From positions 880,001-944,000 of the forward strand of contig NZ_CP111085.1 of the NCBI RefSeq assembly GCF_026278345.1: DNA of 64,000 bases, in the 5' to 3' direction. Below the pieces are notes generated by a model, which was not told the DNA's origin, made no database searches, and saw only the letters and a list, made by a program, of their open reading frames with translations. The DNA comes from Tellurirhabdus rosea. Its GTDB lineage: Bacteria; Bacteroidota; Bacteroidia; Cytophagales; Spirosomataceae. Position numbers and translations under genes: made by a program. Positions 17,425 to 25,599 of the stretch are shown piece after piece (positions within the stretch are counted from its first letter, which is position 1; each line of letters starts with the position of its first letter).

Positions 17425-18123
17425 ATGAAAAAGAACTGGTGGAAATTACTGACCGTCGTCATTCTGACCTACGTCATTCTGGTGGGCCTGCTGGGCAATG
17501 TTCCCCGGCAACCGATTCTGAACGAAAGCATTCGCAACGTGTACTTCCACGTACCGCTCTGGTTCGGAATGATTATCCTGATGCTTACTTCGATGATTTA
17601 CTCGGTGCGATACCTGCGGAACGGCCGGTTTGCCGATGATCTGGTGGCCGTTGAATTTGCCAATACGGCCATTGTGTTCGGTATTCTGGGCTGCGCCACG
17701 GGGTCGATCTGGGCCAATTACACCTGGGGCACTCCCTGGCCCAACGACCCCAAGACCAACGCCGTTGCGGTGGCTATGCTGATGTATTTCGCGTATCTGA
17801 TCCTGCGCAACTCGTTTGACGACGAACAGCGGCGGGCCCGGATTTCGGCGATTTACAACATCTTCACGTTTGCGGTTTTCATTCCGCTCATTTTTGTGCT
17901 TCCGCGTCTGACCGATTCGCTGCACCCCGGCAACGGCGGTAACCCGGCCTTCGGTCAGTATGACATGGACAACCAGATGCGGCAGGTGTTCTACCCGGCC
18001 GTGATCGGCTGGACGCTGCTGGGCGTGTGGATCACCCAGTTGCGGGTCCGGGTGCGCCGGCTGGACGAAATGCTGGAAGACGTGCTGGACTCGCGGCAAA
18101 ATGCCCGGACGACGGCGGAATGA
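17425..18123 (+). CDS. ccmC: Cytochrome c biogenesis protein CcmC (heme handling)
   Basis: 232 residues, six predicted helices. The tryptophan-rich heme-binding region is GCATGSIWANYTWGTPWPND (about 92-111). Conserved histidines are probably the one in YFHVPLWFG (about 41-49) and another in the RLTDSLHPGNGG loop (about 163-174). CcmC loads heme onto CcmE in the periplasm. It is in the ccmB-C-D-E-F run; its stop codon is 42 bp before ccmD. The ribosome-binding region is overlapped by a palindromic repeat. Confidence 0.94.
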   Translation: MKKNWWKLLTVVILTYVILVGLLGNVPRQPILNESIRNVYFHVPLWFGMIILMLTSMIYSVRYLRNGRFADDLVAVEFANTAIVFGILGCATGSIWANYTWGTPWPNDPKTNAVAVAMLMYFAYLILRNSFDDEQRRARISAIYNIFTFAVFIPLIFVLPRLTDSLHPGNGGNPAFGQYDMDNQMRQVFYPAVIGWTLLGVWITQLRVRVRRLDEMLEDVLDSRQNARTTAE

Positions 18124-18165
18124 TTGTCCGCCCGCTTTTGTTATACTCTTAGTCGACCCATTCTT

Positions 18166-18390
18166 ATGTTCCGTACACTTGTTGTCTTTTTTGCACTGCT
18201 GCTGTCGTCCCTGACGGTATTTGCCCAGGGTGCTTCTGCCGACGTCGAGATGGCCGACCGCCTGCGCGCCGACGGCAAAATATGGGTTGTGGTGGCCGTC
18301 ATCGCCGCAACCTTCTTCGGCATCATCTTTTACCTCACCCGGCTGGACAGCAAAATCAGTAAACTGGAAAAGGAAATCAAAAATAAATAA
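18166..18390 (+). CDS. ccmD: CcmD-like small membrane protein
   Basis: 74 residues from MFRTLVVFFALLLSSLTVFAQ, which looks like a cleaved signal or first helix. Then comes a transmembrane helix (IWVVVAVIAATFFGIIFYLT, about 39-58) and a charged coiled tail (LDSKISKLEKEIKNK). Position between ccmC and ccmE, size and topology all fit CcmD, which helps release heme-loaded CcmE. Sequence similarity in this family is low, so the name rests mostly on context. Confidence 0.7.
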   Translation: MFRTLVVFFALLLSSLTVFAQGASADVEMADRLRADGKIWVVVAVIAATFFGIIFYLTRLDSKISKLEKEIKNK

Positions 18391-18408
18391 GCCATACCGA
18401 CCTCAGAC

Positions 18409-18437
18409 GCAGGACAGGTGACCCAAACCCTGAGGTC
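18409..18437 (+). repeat. Short inverted repeat between ccmD and ccmE
   Basis: CGACCTCAG / CTGAGGTCG (9-bp stem) in the 96-bp ccmD-ccmE gap. No T-run follows, so it is more likely an mRNA-stabilising or attenuating hairpin than a full terminator. Confidence 0.4.
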
Positions 18438-18486
18438 GCGCGGCCGAAGTCTTTTGTCCCTTGTCTAAATTCCCTTTTGTCAAACC

Positions 18487-18927
18487 ATGAAAAAGATACA
18501 CATCATCGCCCTTCTGGTCATCGCTGCGGCCATTACGATCATCGTTTCGACGGCCGGCGACGCCAGCACGTACGTGAACTTTACCCAAGCCGAATCGCTG
18601 GCAAAAGATGGTGAATCGGATGCCGTGCACGTTGTCGGCAAACTGAAGAAAGACGCATCCGGACGGATTGAAGGCATGGAGTACCAGCCGGCTCTGGACC
18701 CCAACCATTTTGTCTTTACGCTGGTAGACAACGACAACCGGGTCAAACGGGTTATCTACAACGCCCCCAAACCGCAGGACTTCGACCGTTCGGAGCAGAT
18801 TGTGGTTATCGGCTCGATGAAAGGCGACCATTTTCAGGCTGACAAAATTCTGCTGAAATGCCCGTCGAAGTACAATGACGGAAAGCTCGAAACTACGGAG
18901 CACGAAGCTAAAACTGCCCAACTGTAA
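18487..18927 (+). CDS. ccmE: Heme chaperone CcmE, CxxxY type
   Basis: 146 residues: an N-terminal membrane anchor (IIALLVIAAAITIIV, about 5-19), then the periplasmic OB-fold domain. The heme-attachment segment is LLKCPSKYND: a cysteine stands where E. coli CcmE has its heme-binding histidine, and the tyrosine is kept. This is the CxxxY variant described for Desulfovibrio and archaeal CcmE. It carries heme from CcmC to the CcmF ligase. Three bases separate it from ccmF. Confidence 0.92.
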   Translation: MKKIHIIALLVIAAAITIIVSTAGDASTYVNFTQAESLAKDGESDAVHVVGKLKKDASGRIEGMEYQPALDPNHFVFTLVDNDNRVKRVIYNAPKPQDFDRSEQIVVIGSMKGDHFQADKILLKCPSKYNDGKLETTEHEAKTAQL

Positions 18928-18930
18928 TCC

Positions 18931-21498
18931 ATGATACATACCTTCGTCGGTAACCTCGGTCACTTTTTCGTTATTCTTTCCTTCGTCACGGCGCTCGTGG
19001 CGACGGTGGCATACCTGAACGTGTCCCTGGCCGCAACCGACCATCCCTCTCTTGATCAGGGCCCGCTGGCACAATGGCGTCGGCTGGCCCGTGGCTCGTT
19101 TTACCTGCATGCCGTCGCCGTGACGGGTGTGGTGGCCAGCCTGTTCTACATCGTTTACAACCATTATTTCGAATACCATTACGCCTGGAGCCACTCTTCG
19201 CGGGCGCTGCCGACGCACTTCATGATTTCCAGCTTCTGGGAAGGCCAGGAGGGCAGTTTTCTGCTGTGGCTTTTCTGGGACGCCCTGCTGGCGATTGTGT
19301 TGATCAATACCAACCGCAAATGGGAAGCCCCCGTCATGACGGTCTTTGGCCTCGTGCAGGCTTTTCTGGCGTCCATGATTCTGGGCGTGGTGTTCTTCGA
19401 GAAATACAAGCTCGGCAGTTCGCCGTTCCTGCTGCTGCGGGAAGCTCTGCCGGACACGCCGATTTTTGCGACCGACCCAAATTTTATTCCGAAAGACGGC
19501 AACGGCCTCAATCCTCTGCTCCAGAACTACTGGATGGTGATTCACCCGCCGACGCTGTTTCTAGGCTACGCCACGACGCTCGTGCCGTTTGCCTACGCTA
19601 TGGCGGGCCTGTGGCGGAAAGACCCGATCGACTGGATGCGGCCTGCCCTGCCGTGGGCGCTGTTCTCGGCGGTCGTGCTGGGCGTCGGTATTCTGATGGG
19701 CGGCTACTGGGCGTACGAAACCCTCAACTTCGGCGGCTACTGGAACTGGGACCCCGTCGAAAACTCGGTCTTTGTGCCCTGGCTGACGCTGGTGGCGGCG
19801 ATTCACATGATGCTGATCGGACGGAAGAATTCGACCGGCCTCAAAGCCGCGCTGATTCTGAACATCACGACGTTCCTGCTGATTCTGTATTCGACCTTCG
19901 TCACCCGGAGTGGTATTCTGGGCAACGCTTCGGTCCACTCCTTTACGGATCTGGGCCTTTCGGGGCAGTTGCTGCTGTATCTGCTGGCGTTCCTGTTCAT
20001 GTCAGTGGGCCTGCTGGTTGTGCGCTGGAAAACGCTGCCGAAAGATGAGCAGGAAGCATCGACCTACTCGCGGGAGTTCTGGATGTTCCTCGGTGCCGTT
20101 GTGCTGACGCTGGCGGGTTTTCAGGTCATTGCCACGACGTCCATTCCGGTTTACAACGCGGTGCTGGAGCAGTTCGGCATTGTATCCAACCTGGCGCTGC
20201 CCGCCGATCAGGTAGGGCACTACAACAAATTCCAGATCTGGTTTTTTGCGGCGGTAGCGGTATTGACCGGCATCGGACAGTACGTCTGGTGGCGCAAAAT
20301 CAAAGACCAGGCAACGTTCAGCAGCCTGATGACGCCGCTGCTGATTACCCTCGGTTTCAGTGCGGCCCTGATTATTTCCGGCAAACTGACCAATCCGTCG
20401 TACATGGTCCTGCTGACGGCGGCGGTGTTTGCCATCGTTGCCAACGGCAGCATTCTCTGGGGCGTGGTTAGGGGCAATTACAAGCTGTCGGGCGGGGCCG
20501 TCTCGCATATCGGCGTGGCGATGATGCTCATCGGCGTGCTGTTTTCGTCCGGTTTCTCCCGGGTGGTGTCCATCAACGGCACCGGGCTGCTGATTTCGCG
20601 GTCGGAAGATTTCACGAAAAACGATAACAAGGAAAACAAGGAAAACGTCATCCTGTGGTACAACCAGCCGCAGCAGATGAGCGGATACCTGCTGACCTAC
20701 AAAGGCCAGCGCATCGAAGCGCGCGAAGTGCCGGGTTACCTGCCCAAAGACTGGGTGGAAGTCATCGAAGGCGATTTTCACGGCGTAGCCCTGCGCGACA
20801 TCGAAAAGGACGGCAAGGTCTATTACAAAAAAGGCGATACGCTGGCGTTGTATCCCGAGAACACCTACTTCGAAGTGGAATACCGGCAGCCGGACGGCAA
20901 AATCTTCACGCTGTATCCGCGTTCGCAGGTTAACCAGAAGATGGGGCTGCTCTCGTCGCCGGACATCAAGCGCGACGTGAACCGCGACCTGTACACCTAC
21001 GTCTCCTCCATCCCGGACCCGGAAAGCGAAGGGTCCTGGAGCCAGCCGGAAACGCATTCGGTGATGATGAAGGATACCTTCTTTGTCAACGACTACGTCG
21101 CCATTCTGGACAACGTGGTCCGGACGACGCAGGTTGACGGCACGGACCTGGGCCCTACCGATGCGGCCATTAAGGCAAACATCCGGGTGCTGGACAAGGA
21201 CCGGGAGTACACGCTGTCCCCCGCCTTTGTCATCAAAGACCGGATGGTGGGTCGGATTCCCGAAACCAGTCAGGAACTCGGGCTGCGCATTCAGCTGAAC
21301 GAAATCGACCCGCGTACGGGACAATTCACCTTTCAGACCAACACCACGCAGCGGGATTACATCGTCATGAAGGCGATGGAAAAGCCGCTCATCAACCTGC
21401 TCTGGCTCGGAACGCTGGTGCTGGTGGTCGGCTTCTCCATGTCGACCGTCCGCCGCTACCGGGAATTTACGCAGCTGCGAAATCAGGGAAAAGCTTAA
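18931..21498 (+). CDS. ccmF: Cytochrome c heme lyase CcmF
   Basis: 855-residue polytopic membrane protein that ligates heme to apocytochrome c in the periplasm. The WWD heme-binding domain is clear: YWNWDPVENSVFVPWLTLVA, about 270-289. Around it lie conserved histidines (NYWMVIHPPTLFLGY, about 194-208; AAIHMM just after the WWD motif). A large soluble region occupies about 550-820, with a final transmembrane helix (LLWLGTLVLVVGFSMSTV). E. coli CcmF is about 650 residues; the excess is in the soluble region, as in other Bacteroidota. No ccmG or ccmH follows. Confidence 0.95.
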   Translation: MIHTFVGNLGHFFVILSFVTALVATVAYLNVSLAATDHPSLDQGPLAQWRRLARGSFYLHAVAVTGVVASLFYIVYNHYFEYHYAWSHSSRALPTHFMISSFWEGQEGSFLLWLFWDALLAIVLINTNRKWEAPVMTVFGLVQAFLASMILGVVFFEKYKLGSSPFLLLREALPDTPIFATDPNFIPKDGNGLNPLLQNYWMVIHPPTLFLGYATTLVPFAYAMAGLWRKDPIDWMRPALPWALFSAVVLGVGILMGGYWAYETLNFGGYWNWDPVENSVFVPWLTLVAAIHMMLIGRKNSTGLKAALILNITTFLLILYSTFVTRSGILGNASVHSFTDLGLSGQLLLYLLAFLFMSVGLLVVRWKTLPKDEQEASTYSREFWMFLGAVVLTLAGFQVIATTSIPVYNAVLEQFGIVSNLALPADQVGHYNKFQIWFFAAVAVLTGIGQYVWWRKIKDQATFSSLMTPLLITLGFSAALIISGKLTNPSYMVLLTAAVFAIVANGSILWGVVRGNYKLSGGAVSHIGVAMMLIGVLFSSGFSRVVSINGTGLLISRSEDFTKNDNKENKENVILWYNQPQQMSGYLLTYKGQRIEAREVPGYLPKDWVEVIEGDFHGVALRDIEKDGKVYYKKGDTLALYPENTYFEVEYRQPDGKIFTLYPRSQVNQKMGLLSSPDIKRDVNRDLYTYVSSIPDPESEGSWSQPETHSVMMKDTFFVNDYVAILDNVVRTTQVDGTDLGPTDAAIKANIRVLDKDREYTLSPAFVIKDRMVGRIPETSQELGLRIQLNEIDPRTGQFTFQTNTTQRDYIVMKAMEKPLINLLWLGTLVLVVGFSMSTVRRYREFTQLRNQGKA

Positions 21499-21503
21499 AA
21501 AAA

Positions 21504-21597
21504 GTCAGTAAGTCGTAAGTCTCAAAGTCGTAAGGGACCCCACCGGATTGAGAAACGGCGGAGCCACTTGCGACTTTGAGACTTACAACTTACCGAC
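21504..21597. repeat. Heptad-word hairpin after ccmF
   Basis: Arms 21504-21536 and 21565-21597 pair over 33 bp with four mismatches. They are built from heptamers such as AGTCGTA and AGTCTCA. The right inner core is GCGGAGC (21558-21564), as in the hairpins at 11.0, 25.1 and 34.2 kb. It begins 6 bp after the ccmF stop codon and could act as an imperfect terminator. Confidence 0.8.
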
Positions 21598-21610
21598 CAA
21601 CTTCCAATCG

Positions 21611-21859
21611 ATGACAAGACTGAAAGAAACCATCCTTGTTTCCATGTCCATTGGCTGTTTCATCCTGTGGATCATGGAGTTTCGCCGGACCGGAAACTTT
21701 GGCGACCATTATTGGTTAATCATGCTGTGTCTGGCATTTCTGCTGGGCTTTCAGTATGTTCGTTACCAGCGGAAACAAAAAGCCGGCGATCAACCCGCCG
21801 TTCCGCTGCGCGACAAGCCGTCGACCGCCCCCAAACCGGGTAAGAAGCGGAAGCGGTAA
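21611..21859 (+). CDS. Small two-helix membrane protein, unknown
   Basis: 82 residues from MTRLKETILVSMSIGCFILW. Two hydrophobic segments (about 8-22 and 33-48) are followed by a basic, proline-containing tail (DKPSTAPKPGKKRKR). I start at 21611 because the longer in-frame ORF would begin inside the hairpin at 21.5 kb. It lies 8 bp before the CNNM gene and is probably co-transcribed with it. No family recognised. Confidence 0.6.
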   Translation: MTRLKETILVSMSIGCFILWIMEFRRTGNFGDHYWLIMLCLAFLLGFQYVRYQRKQKAGDQPAVPLRDKPSTAPKPGKKRKR

Positions 21860-21867
21860 CCTGGCCT

Positions 21868-23157
21868 ATGGAATCATTTAGTATACTGATCGGCGCACTG
21901 CTGGCTCTGGTGCTTGCCGGTTTTTTTTCCGCCGTCGAAACGGCTTATCTGTCCGTTAACCGGCTTTATTTCGAGCTGCACAGCAAACAGGGTCCGCTGG
22001 GCGAGAAACTGGTTTCCCGCTTCCTGAAACAGCCGATTCTGTTTGTCGGAACGACCCTCACGGGCAATACGCTTTTTCTGGTGCTTTACGGGGTTCTTGG
22101 CTTTACGGCGCTGAATCCGCTCCTGGCCGACTACCTGCCCCCCACCTTCACGGACCCGCTCGTCCTGATTGCGATTGAAACACTGATCCTGACGATTCTT
22201 TTTCTCCCGATAGCCGATTACCTGCCCAAAAGTCTGGCGCTGATTCATCCGGATGCCTTTCTGGAATGGCTGGCAATTCCGATCTGGATCATTTATCAGG
22301 TCATTGCGCCCGTCGTGCGGCTGATGGTGGGCCTGACCAAGGCGTTTAACCGGGTCGTCCTGCGAAGTAATTATTCCGAAATCCGGCCCGTCTTCGGCCT
22401 TACCGACCTGAACCATTATCTGGAGGAAATCAACCAGAAAGCGGTGGAGAACAACGAAGACGAAATCGACATCGACACCGAAATCCTGAACAACGCCATT
22501 GAATTCAGCTCGGCCACCGTGCGCGACTGCATGATTCCGCGTACCGAGATTACGGCTGTCTGCGTCGATGACACGATGGCGGAACTCGAAAAGGCGTTTC
22601 AGGAAAGCGGACACTCGAAGATTCTCGTCTACCGGGACAACATCGATGACGTAATCGGCTATTGCCACGCCCTGTCGCTGTTCAAAAAACCGGACTCCAT
22701 CGAGGCGATTCTGATGCCCATCCGGGTCGTGCCCGAAAGCATGCCCGCCAGCGACCTGCTCGAAAAATTCCAGCGCGAACGGCGAAACATCGCCCTCGTG
22801 GTCGATGAATTCGGCGGAACCTCGGGCCTGGTAACGGTGGAGGATCTGGTCGAGCAGATCTTCGGGGAAATTCAGGATGAATACGACACGAACGAAGACT
22901 GGGCCGAGCGGCAGCTGGACGAGAACACCTGGCTGCTAAGCGCCCGGCACGAGATCGAATACCTGAACGAAACGTACGGCTGGGAAATCCCGGAGGGCGA
23001 TTACGATACCCTCGGCGGCCTTTTGATCTCCCTGCACGAAGAACTTCCCGACGTGGGCGAAGTCATCGAACTCCATCCCTTCGTCTTCACCATCGAATCC
23101 ATGAACGAAACCCGAATCGACATGGTGAAGGTTACGGTGATAAAGAGCAACGAATGA
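21868..23157 (+). CDS. CNNM/CorC-family membrane protein (hemolysin-like, GldE-like)
   Basis: 429 residues. Residues about 1-190 are a DUF21 membrane domain (LVLAGFFSAVETAYLSVNRL, 16-35). Two CBS domains follow at about 210-330, with RDCMIPRTEI at their start and NIALVVDEFGGTSGLVTVED near the end. A CorC/HlyC domain occupies about 345-425. The family handles Mg2+/Co2+ or related ions. Gliding-motility protein GldE of Bacteroidota has this same architecture, but no gld genes or ssb/mutY neighbours are here, so I do not assign that name. Its stop codon lies within a hairpin shared with the convergent regulator gene. Confidence 0.9.
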   Translation: MESFSILIGALLALVLAGFFSAVETAYLSVNRLYFELHSKQGPLGEKLVSRFLKQPILFVGTTLTGNTLFLVLYGVLGFTALNPLLADYLPPTFTDPLVLIAIETLILTILFLPIADYLPKSLALIHPDAFLEWLAIPIWIIYQVIAPVVRLMVGLTKAFNRVVLRSNYSEIRPVFGLTDLNHYLEEINQKAVENNEDEIDIDTEILNNAIEFSSATVRDCMIPRTEITAVCVDDTMAELEKAFQESGHSKILVYRDNIDDVIGYCHALSLFKKPDSIEAILMPIRVVPESMPASDLLEKFQRERRNIALVVDEFGGTSGLVTVEDLVEQIFGEIQDEYDTNEDWAERQLDENTWLLSARHEIEYLNETYGWEIPEGDYDTLGGLLISLHEELPDVGEVIELHPFVFTIESMNETRIDMVKVTVIKSNE

Positions 23158-23184
23158 ATAATGAACCGCGGCGGTTCATTATTC
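23156..23184. terminator. Perfect 14-bp hairpin spanning both stop codons of convergent genes
   Basis: GAATAATGAACCGC, one G, GCGGTTCATTATTC. The left arm begins inside the stop codon of the CNNM gene; the right arm ends inside the stop codon of the LytTR regulator gene. Likely a bidirectional terminator, though the loop is only one base. Confidence 0.6.
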
Positions 23185-23983
23185 AAAAGCTTCCTCCCTC
23201 AAACCACTCCCGAAACTGGGCGGCTTTTTCCTTGCTGACGGTCACGTCGAGGCTGACGGGCTTCTTGAGCGAAAGAATCAGCTTTCCGGTATGGTGCGAC
23301 TGGTAGCCGGCGATGGCTTCTACGTTGACCAGATTCTGCCGGTTGGCCCGGAAAAAATGCGTCGGGTCGGCCAGGTCTTCCAGTTCGTCGAGGGAGTGGT
23401 AATCGGTGACCAGTTTGCGGCCGTCGCTGGTGTGCAGGTAAATAAGTTCGTCGCGGCAGAAACAGGCGACATGCTCCTCCGCAACCGGAACAATCTGCCT
23501 CAGGTAATGCGCCGTAAACCGCCGTTTGTAGGCGCGCTGCTGGCCCCGGGCCGGTTGCAGATCGGCCAGCAGGTGGCTCAGCTGGTTTCGGAAATCGACG
23601 GATAACCCGCCCTGCCGCCATTGGTGAAATTTTGCAAAAGCCGCTTCCAGTTCCTCCTGATCGATGGGTTTGAGCAGGTAGTCGATGCTGTTGAGCTTGA
23701 AAGCCCGGATAGCGTACTCGTCGTAGGCCGTCGTGAAGATGATGGGGCACTGCGGGTTCACTTCGCGGTAAATGTCAAAACTCACGCCGTCGGACAGCTG
23801 AATGTCGGAGAGAATCAGATCCGGCTCGGGGGTCCCGCTTTCCCGAAGCTGGCGAAACCAGGTCAGGGCCGCCTGCACGCTTTCGAGCGGCCCCTGCAGT
23901 TGGGCGGTCGGTTCCAGGCTCCGCACCTGCCGCTCCAGAATCCGGGCCACCAGCGGTTCATCTTCTATTAGCAGAATGGTCAT
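23183..23983 (-). CDS. LytTR-family response regulator
   Basis: 266 residues. The receiver domain (1-~120) has acidic residues IEDE at 6-9, the phosphoacceptor Asp60 in LILSDIQLSD, a conserved Thr in FTTAYDEYA and Lys in YLLKPID. A LytTR DNA-binding domain fills about 165-262 (FFRANRQNLVNVEAIAGY). This is the usual partner of a LytS/YehU-type kinase, and one lies 1.6 kb upstream on the same strand (25600-26652). Two genes of opposite orientation now sit between them. Confidence 0.95.
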   Translation of the reverse strand: MTILLIEDEPLVARILERQVRSLEPTAQLQGPLESVQAALTWFRQLRESGTPEPDLILSDIQLSDGVSFDIYREVNPQCPIIFTTAYDEYAIRAFKLNSIDYLLKPIDQEELEAAFAKFHQWRQGGLSVDFRNQLSHLLADLQPARGQQRAYKRRFTAHYLRQIVPVAEEHVACFCRDELIYLHTSDGRKLVTDYHSLDELEDLADPTHFFRANRQNLVNVEAIAGYQSHHTGKLILSLKKPVSLDVTVSKEKAAQFREWFEGGSF

Positions 23984-24072
23984 AATCCGTGCACTTACTC
24001 AGAAAAATAAAAAGCAAAAACAATCCCCGCCCACACCAGTTTTTTATTTGTTAACCCAATCAACTCAACACT

Positions 24073-24519
24073 ATGGATAACGAAGAACTCGTTGAGACCC
24101 TCAACGACCTGGTCCGCATCAACAACGACCGCATTCAGGGCTTTAAAAAGTCCATTGAAGACAACGAAGACGCCCAGCTCAACGACCTGTTCCGTCACAT
24201 GATGGTGCAGAGCCAGCAGTTTCGGAGCGAACTCGCTGACCATATTGTCCGCCTCGACGGTTCGGCTGTGGACGAAACGACGTCTACCGACCTGTCGAGC
24301 AAAGTACACCGTGCCTGGATCGACATCAAAGCCGCAGTGACGGGCAAAAACCGGGATACGATCCTCAGCTCCGTCGAGTTTGGCGAAAACGCCGCCGTAG
24401 AGGCCTACGAAGACGCACTGGACGATGAAGATCTGCCCGCGCACATCAAAACGCTGCTGGAAAGTCATCTTTCCAAACTGCGTGCTTCGCACGACCAGAT
24501 GGCGAGCCTGCGGCACTAA
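24073..24519 (+). CDS. PA2169-type four-helix-bundle protein (DUF2383), copy 1
   Basis: 148 residues, all helical. Family pattern: LNDLVRINNDRIQGFKKSIE at 10-29, a central RAWIDIKAAVTGKNRDTILS, and EFGENAAVEAYEDALDD. These are small ferritin-like bundles of unknown biochemical role, often in stress or envelope contexts. Copy 2 lies 103 bp downstream and is similar throughout (I judge 40-50% identity by eye). It is transcribed against the flanking kinase and regulator genes, with a hairpin repeat after it. Confidence 0.88.
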   Translation: MDNEELVETLNDLVRINNDRIQGFKKSIEDNEDAQLNDLFRHMMVQSQQFRSELADHIVRLDGSAVDETTSTDLSSKVHRAWIDIKAAVTGKNRDTILSSVEFGENAAVEAYEDALDDEDLPAHIKTLLESHLSKLRASHDQMASLRH

Positions 24520-24526
24520 TCGTTGC

Positions 24527-24613
24527 CGGTTGTCTGTTTTCGGTTTTCCGTTGCTTGACTGAAGCAGGCAGCTTACTTTCGCGCAGCAACAGAAAACCGA
24601 AAACAGACAACTG
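24527..24613. repeat. Heptad-word hairpin between the two DUF2383 genes
   Basis: Arms 24527-24554 and 24586-24613 pair over 28 bp with two mismatches. The right arm reads in heptamers GCAACAG, AAAACCG, AAAACAG, ACAACTG, followed by AAAACGG. The loop does not show the GCGGAGC core seen in other members. It ends 9 bp before the start codon of the second gene. Confidence 0.8.
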
Positions 24614-24622
24614 AAAACGGAT

Positions 24623-25072
24623 ATGTCCAACGAAGACATTAACGACGTCCTGAGTGACCTCGTCCTGATTAACAACGACCGCATCCAGGGCTACGAGCGG
24701 GCTGCCCATGACATTGAAGACCCGCAGCTGGCCGACCTCTTCCGCAACCTCACCTCCCTGAGCCGCCGGTTCCGCTCGGACCTGGCCGACGTCATTGTCC
24801 GCTCGCACGGCACCGTTCCCGACACCTCCGAAACCAGCTCGGGCAGCAACTGGCACCGCGCCTGGATTGATATCAAGGCCTTTTTTACGGGAAAAGACCG
24901 CAACGCCATTCTTGATTCCTGTGTCTTCGGCGAAGACGCCGCCATCGCGGAGTACGAAGAAGTCCTCAAGCAGGAACACCTCCCCGCCTACATCCGCGAT
25001 ACGCTGACCCACCACCTGAGCGAACTCCGCCAAACCCGCGAACAGGTAGCCAGGATGAGGGAAATTAGTTAA
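24623..25072 (+). CDS. PA2169-type four-helix-bundle protein (DUF2383), copy 2
   Basis: 149 residues, paralogue of 24073-24519: LSDLVLINNDRIQGYERAAH at 10-29, WHRAWIDIKAFFTGKDRNAI in the middle and VFGEDAAIAEYEEVLKQEHL after it. The stop codon falls inside the left arm of the hairpin at 25067-25172. The arrangement gene-hairpin-gene-hairpin suggests a duplicated or inserted cassette, which is inference. Function unknown. Confidence 0.88.
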   Translation: MSNEDINDVLSDLVLINNDRIQGYERAAHDIEDPQLADLFRNLTSLSRRFRSDLADVIVRSHGTVPDTSETSSGSNWHRAWIDIKAFFTGKDRNAILDSCVFGEDAAIAEYEEVLKQEHLPAYIRDTLTHHLSELRQTREQVARMREIS

Positions 25073-25172
25073 GAGTTAAGAATTAAGAGTTAAAAGTAGG
25101 CTTCGCTGAGCCAGGACCTGAATGAGCGGAGCCTACTTTTAACTCTTAACTTTTAACTCTTAACTCTTAACT
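25067..25172. repeat. Heptad-word hairpin at 25.1 kb, overlapping two stop codons
   Basis: Left arm 25067-25107 has four AGTTAAG-type heptamers; right arm 25125-25172 has five. The arms therefore differ by one 7-bp word and otherwise pair closely. The inner stem is GGCTTCGCT / AGCGGAGCC, core GCGGAGC at 25126-25132. Read on the opposite strand, its loop resembles that of the 34.2-kb element (shared word ATTCAGGT). The stop codons of both flanking convergent genes lie in the arms. Confidence 0.88.
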
Positions 25173-25513
25173 GACTTCCGTCCGGTCAGGGTGGCGACGC
25201 TTTCCAGGGCGCTGGACAGTTCGTGGAGGCGTGTTTTGAGGGATTCGTCGTCGGTTTCTTCGGCACCCTGACGGGCCAGTTTGGCCAGGGAATGCGCCGA
25301 CTCGCCGATGGCCGCCGGGCGACCTTCCGCCAATGCGTGTTTCAACTGTTCCAGTTCGTCGGCAATGTTGTCTTCCAGCAGATGCCCGGCCCCCAGGGCG
25401 CGGACCCACTGGTCGATGAAACTGTTTGCCATCGGCAGCAGATGCCGGGGGTCGTTGCTCAATTCACGAACGGTGATGTCCAGCAGTTGGCTGGCGTTAT
25501 GCGCCTGGGTCAT
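25160..25513 (-). CDS. Small helical protein, unknown function
   Basis: 117 residues, predicted mostly alpha-helical and soluble. The segment GESAHSLAKLARQG (about 70-83) faintly recalls the histidine region of Hpt phosphotransfer domains, and it lies downstream of a sensor kinase on the same strand. The match is too weak to call. Its stop codon is in the arm of the hairpin at 25.1 kb. 86 bp separate it from the kinase gene upstream. Confidence 0.6.
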   Translation of the reverse strand: MTQAHNASQLLDITVRELSNDPRHLLPMANSFIDQWVRALGAGHLLEDNIADELEQLKHALAEGRPAAIGESAHSLAKLARQGAEETDDESLKTRLHELSSALESVATLTGRKSVKS

Positions 25514-25599
25514 AGGGATGTCAATTTTTTAGAGGAAAAGTTAAAAATTATTTTCAGACAAGAACGCTAACCCGAAAACAACCTCCTGAAAGGTCCGTT

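Noticed and set aside
21868-23157. Assignment as gliding protein GldE
   Set aside because: Architecture fits but is shared with all CNNM/CorC proteins and none of the usual gld neighbours is present.
25160-25513. Histidine phosphotransfer (Hpt) protein
   Set aside because: Only a faint AHSLAK resemblance near the kinase gene; the surrounding Hpt motif is absent.
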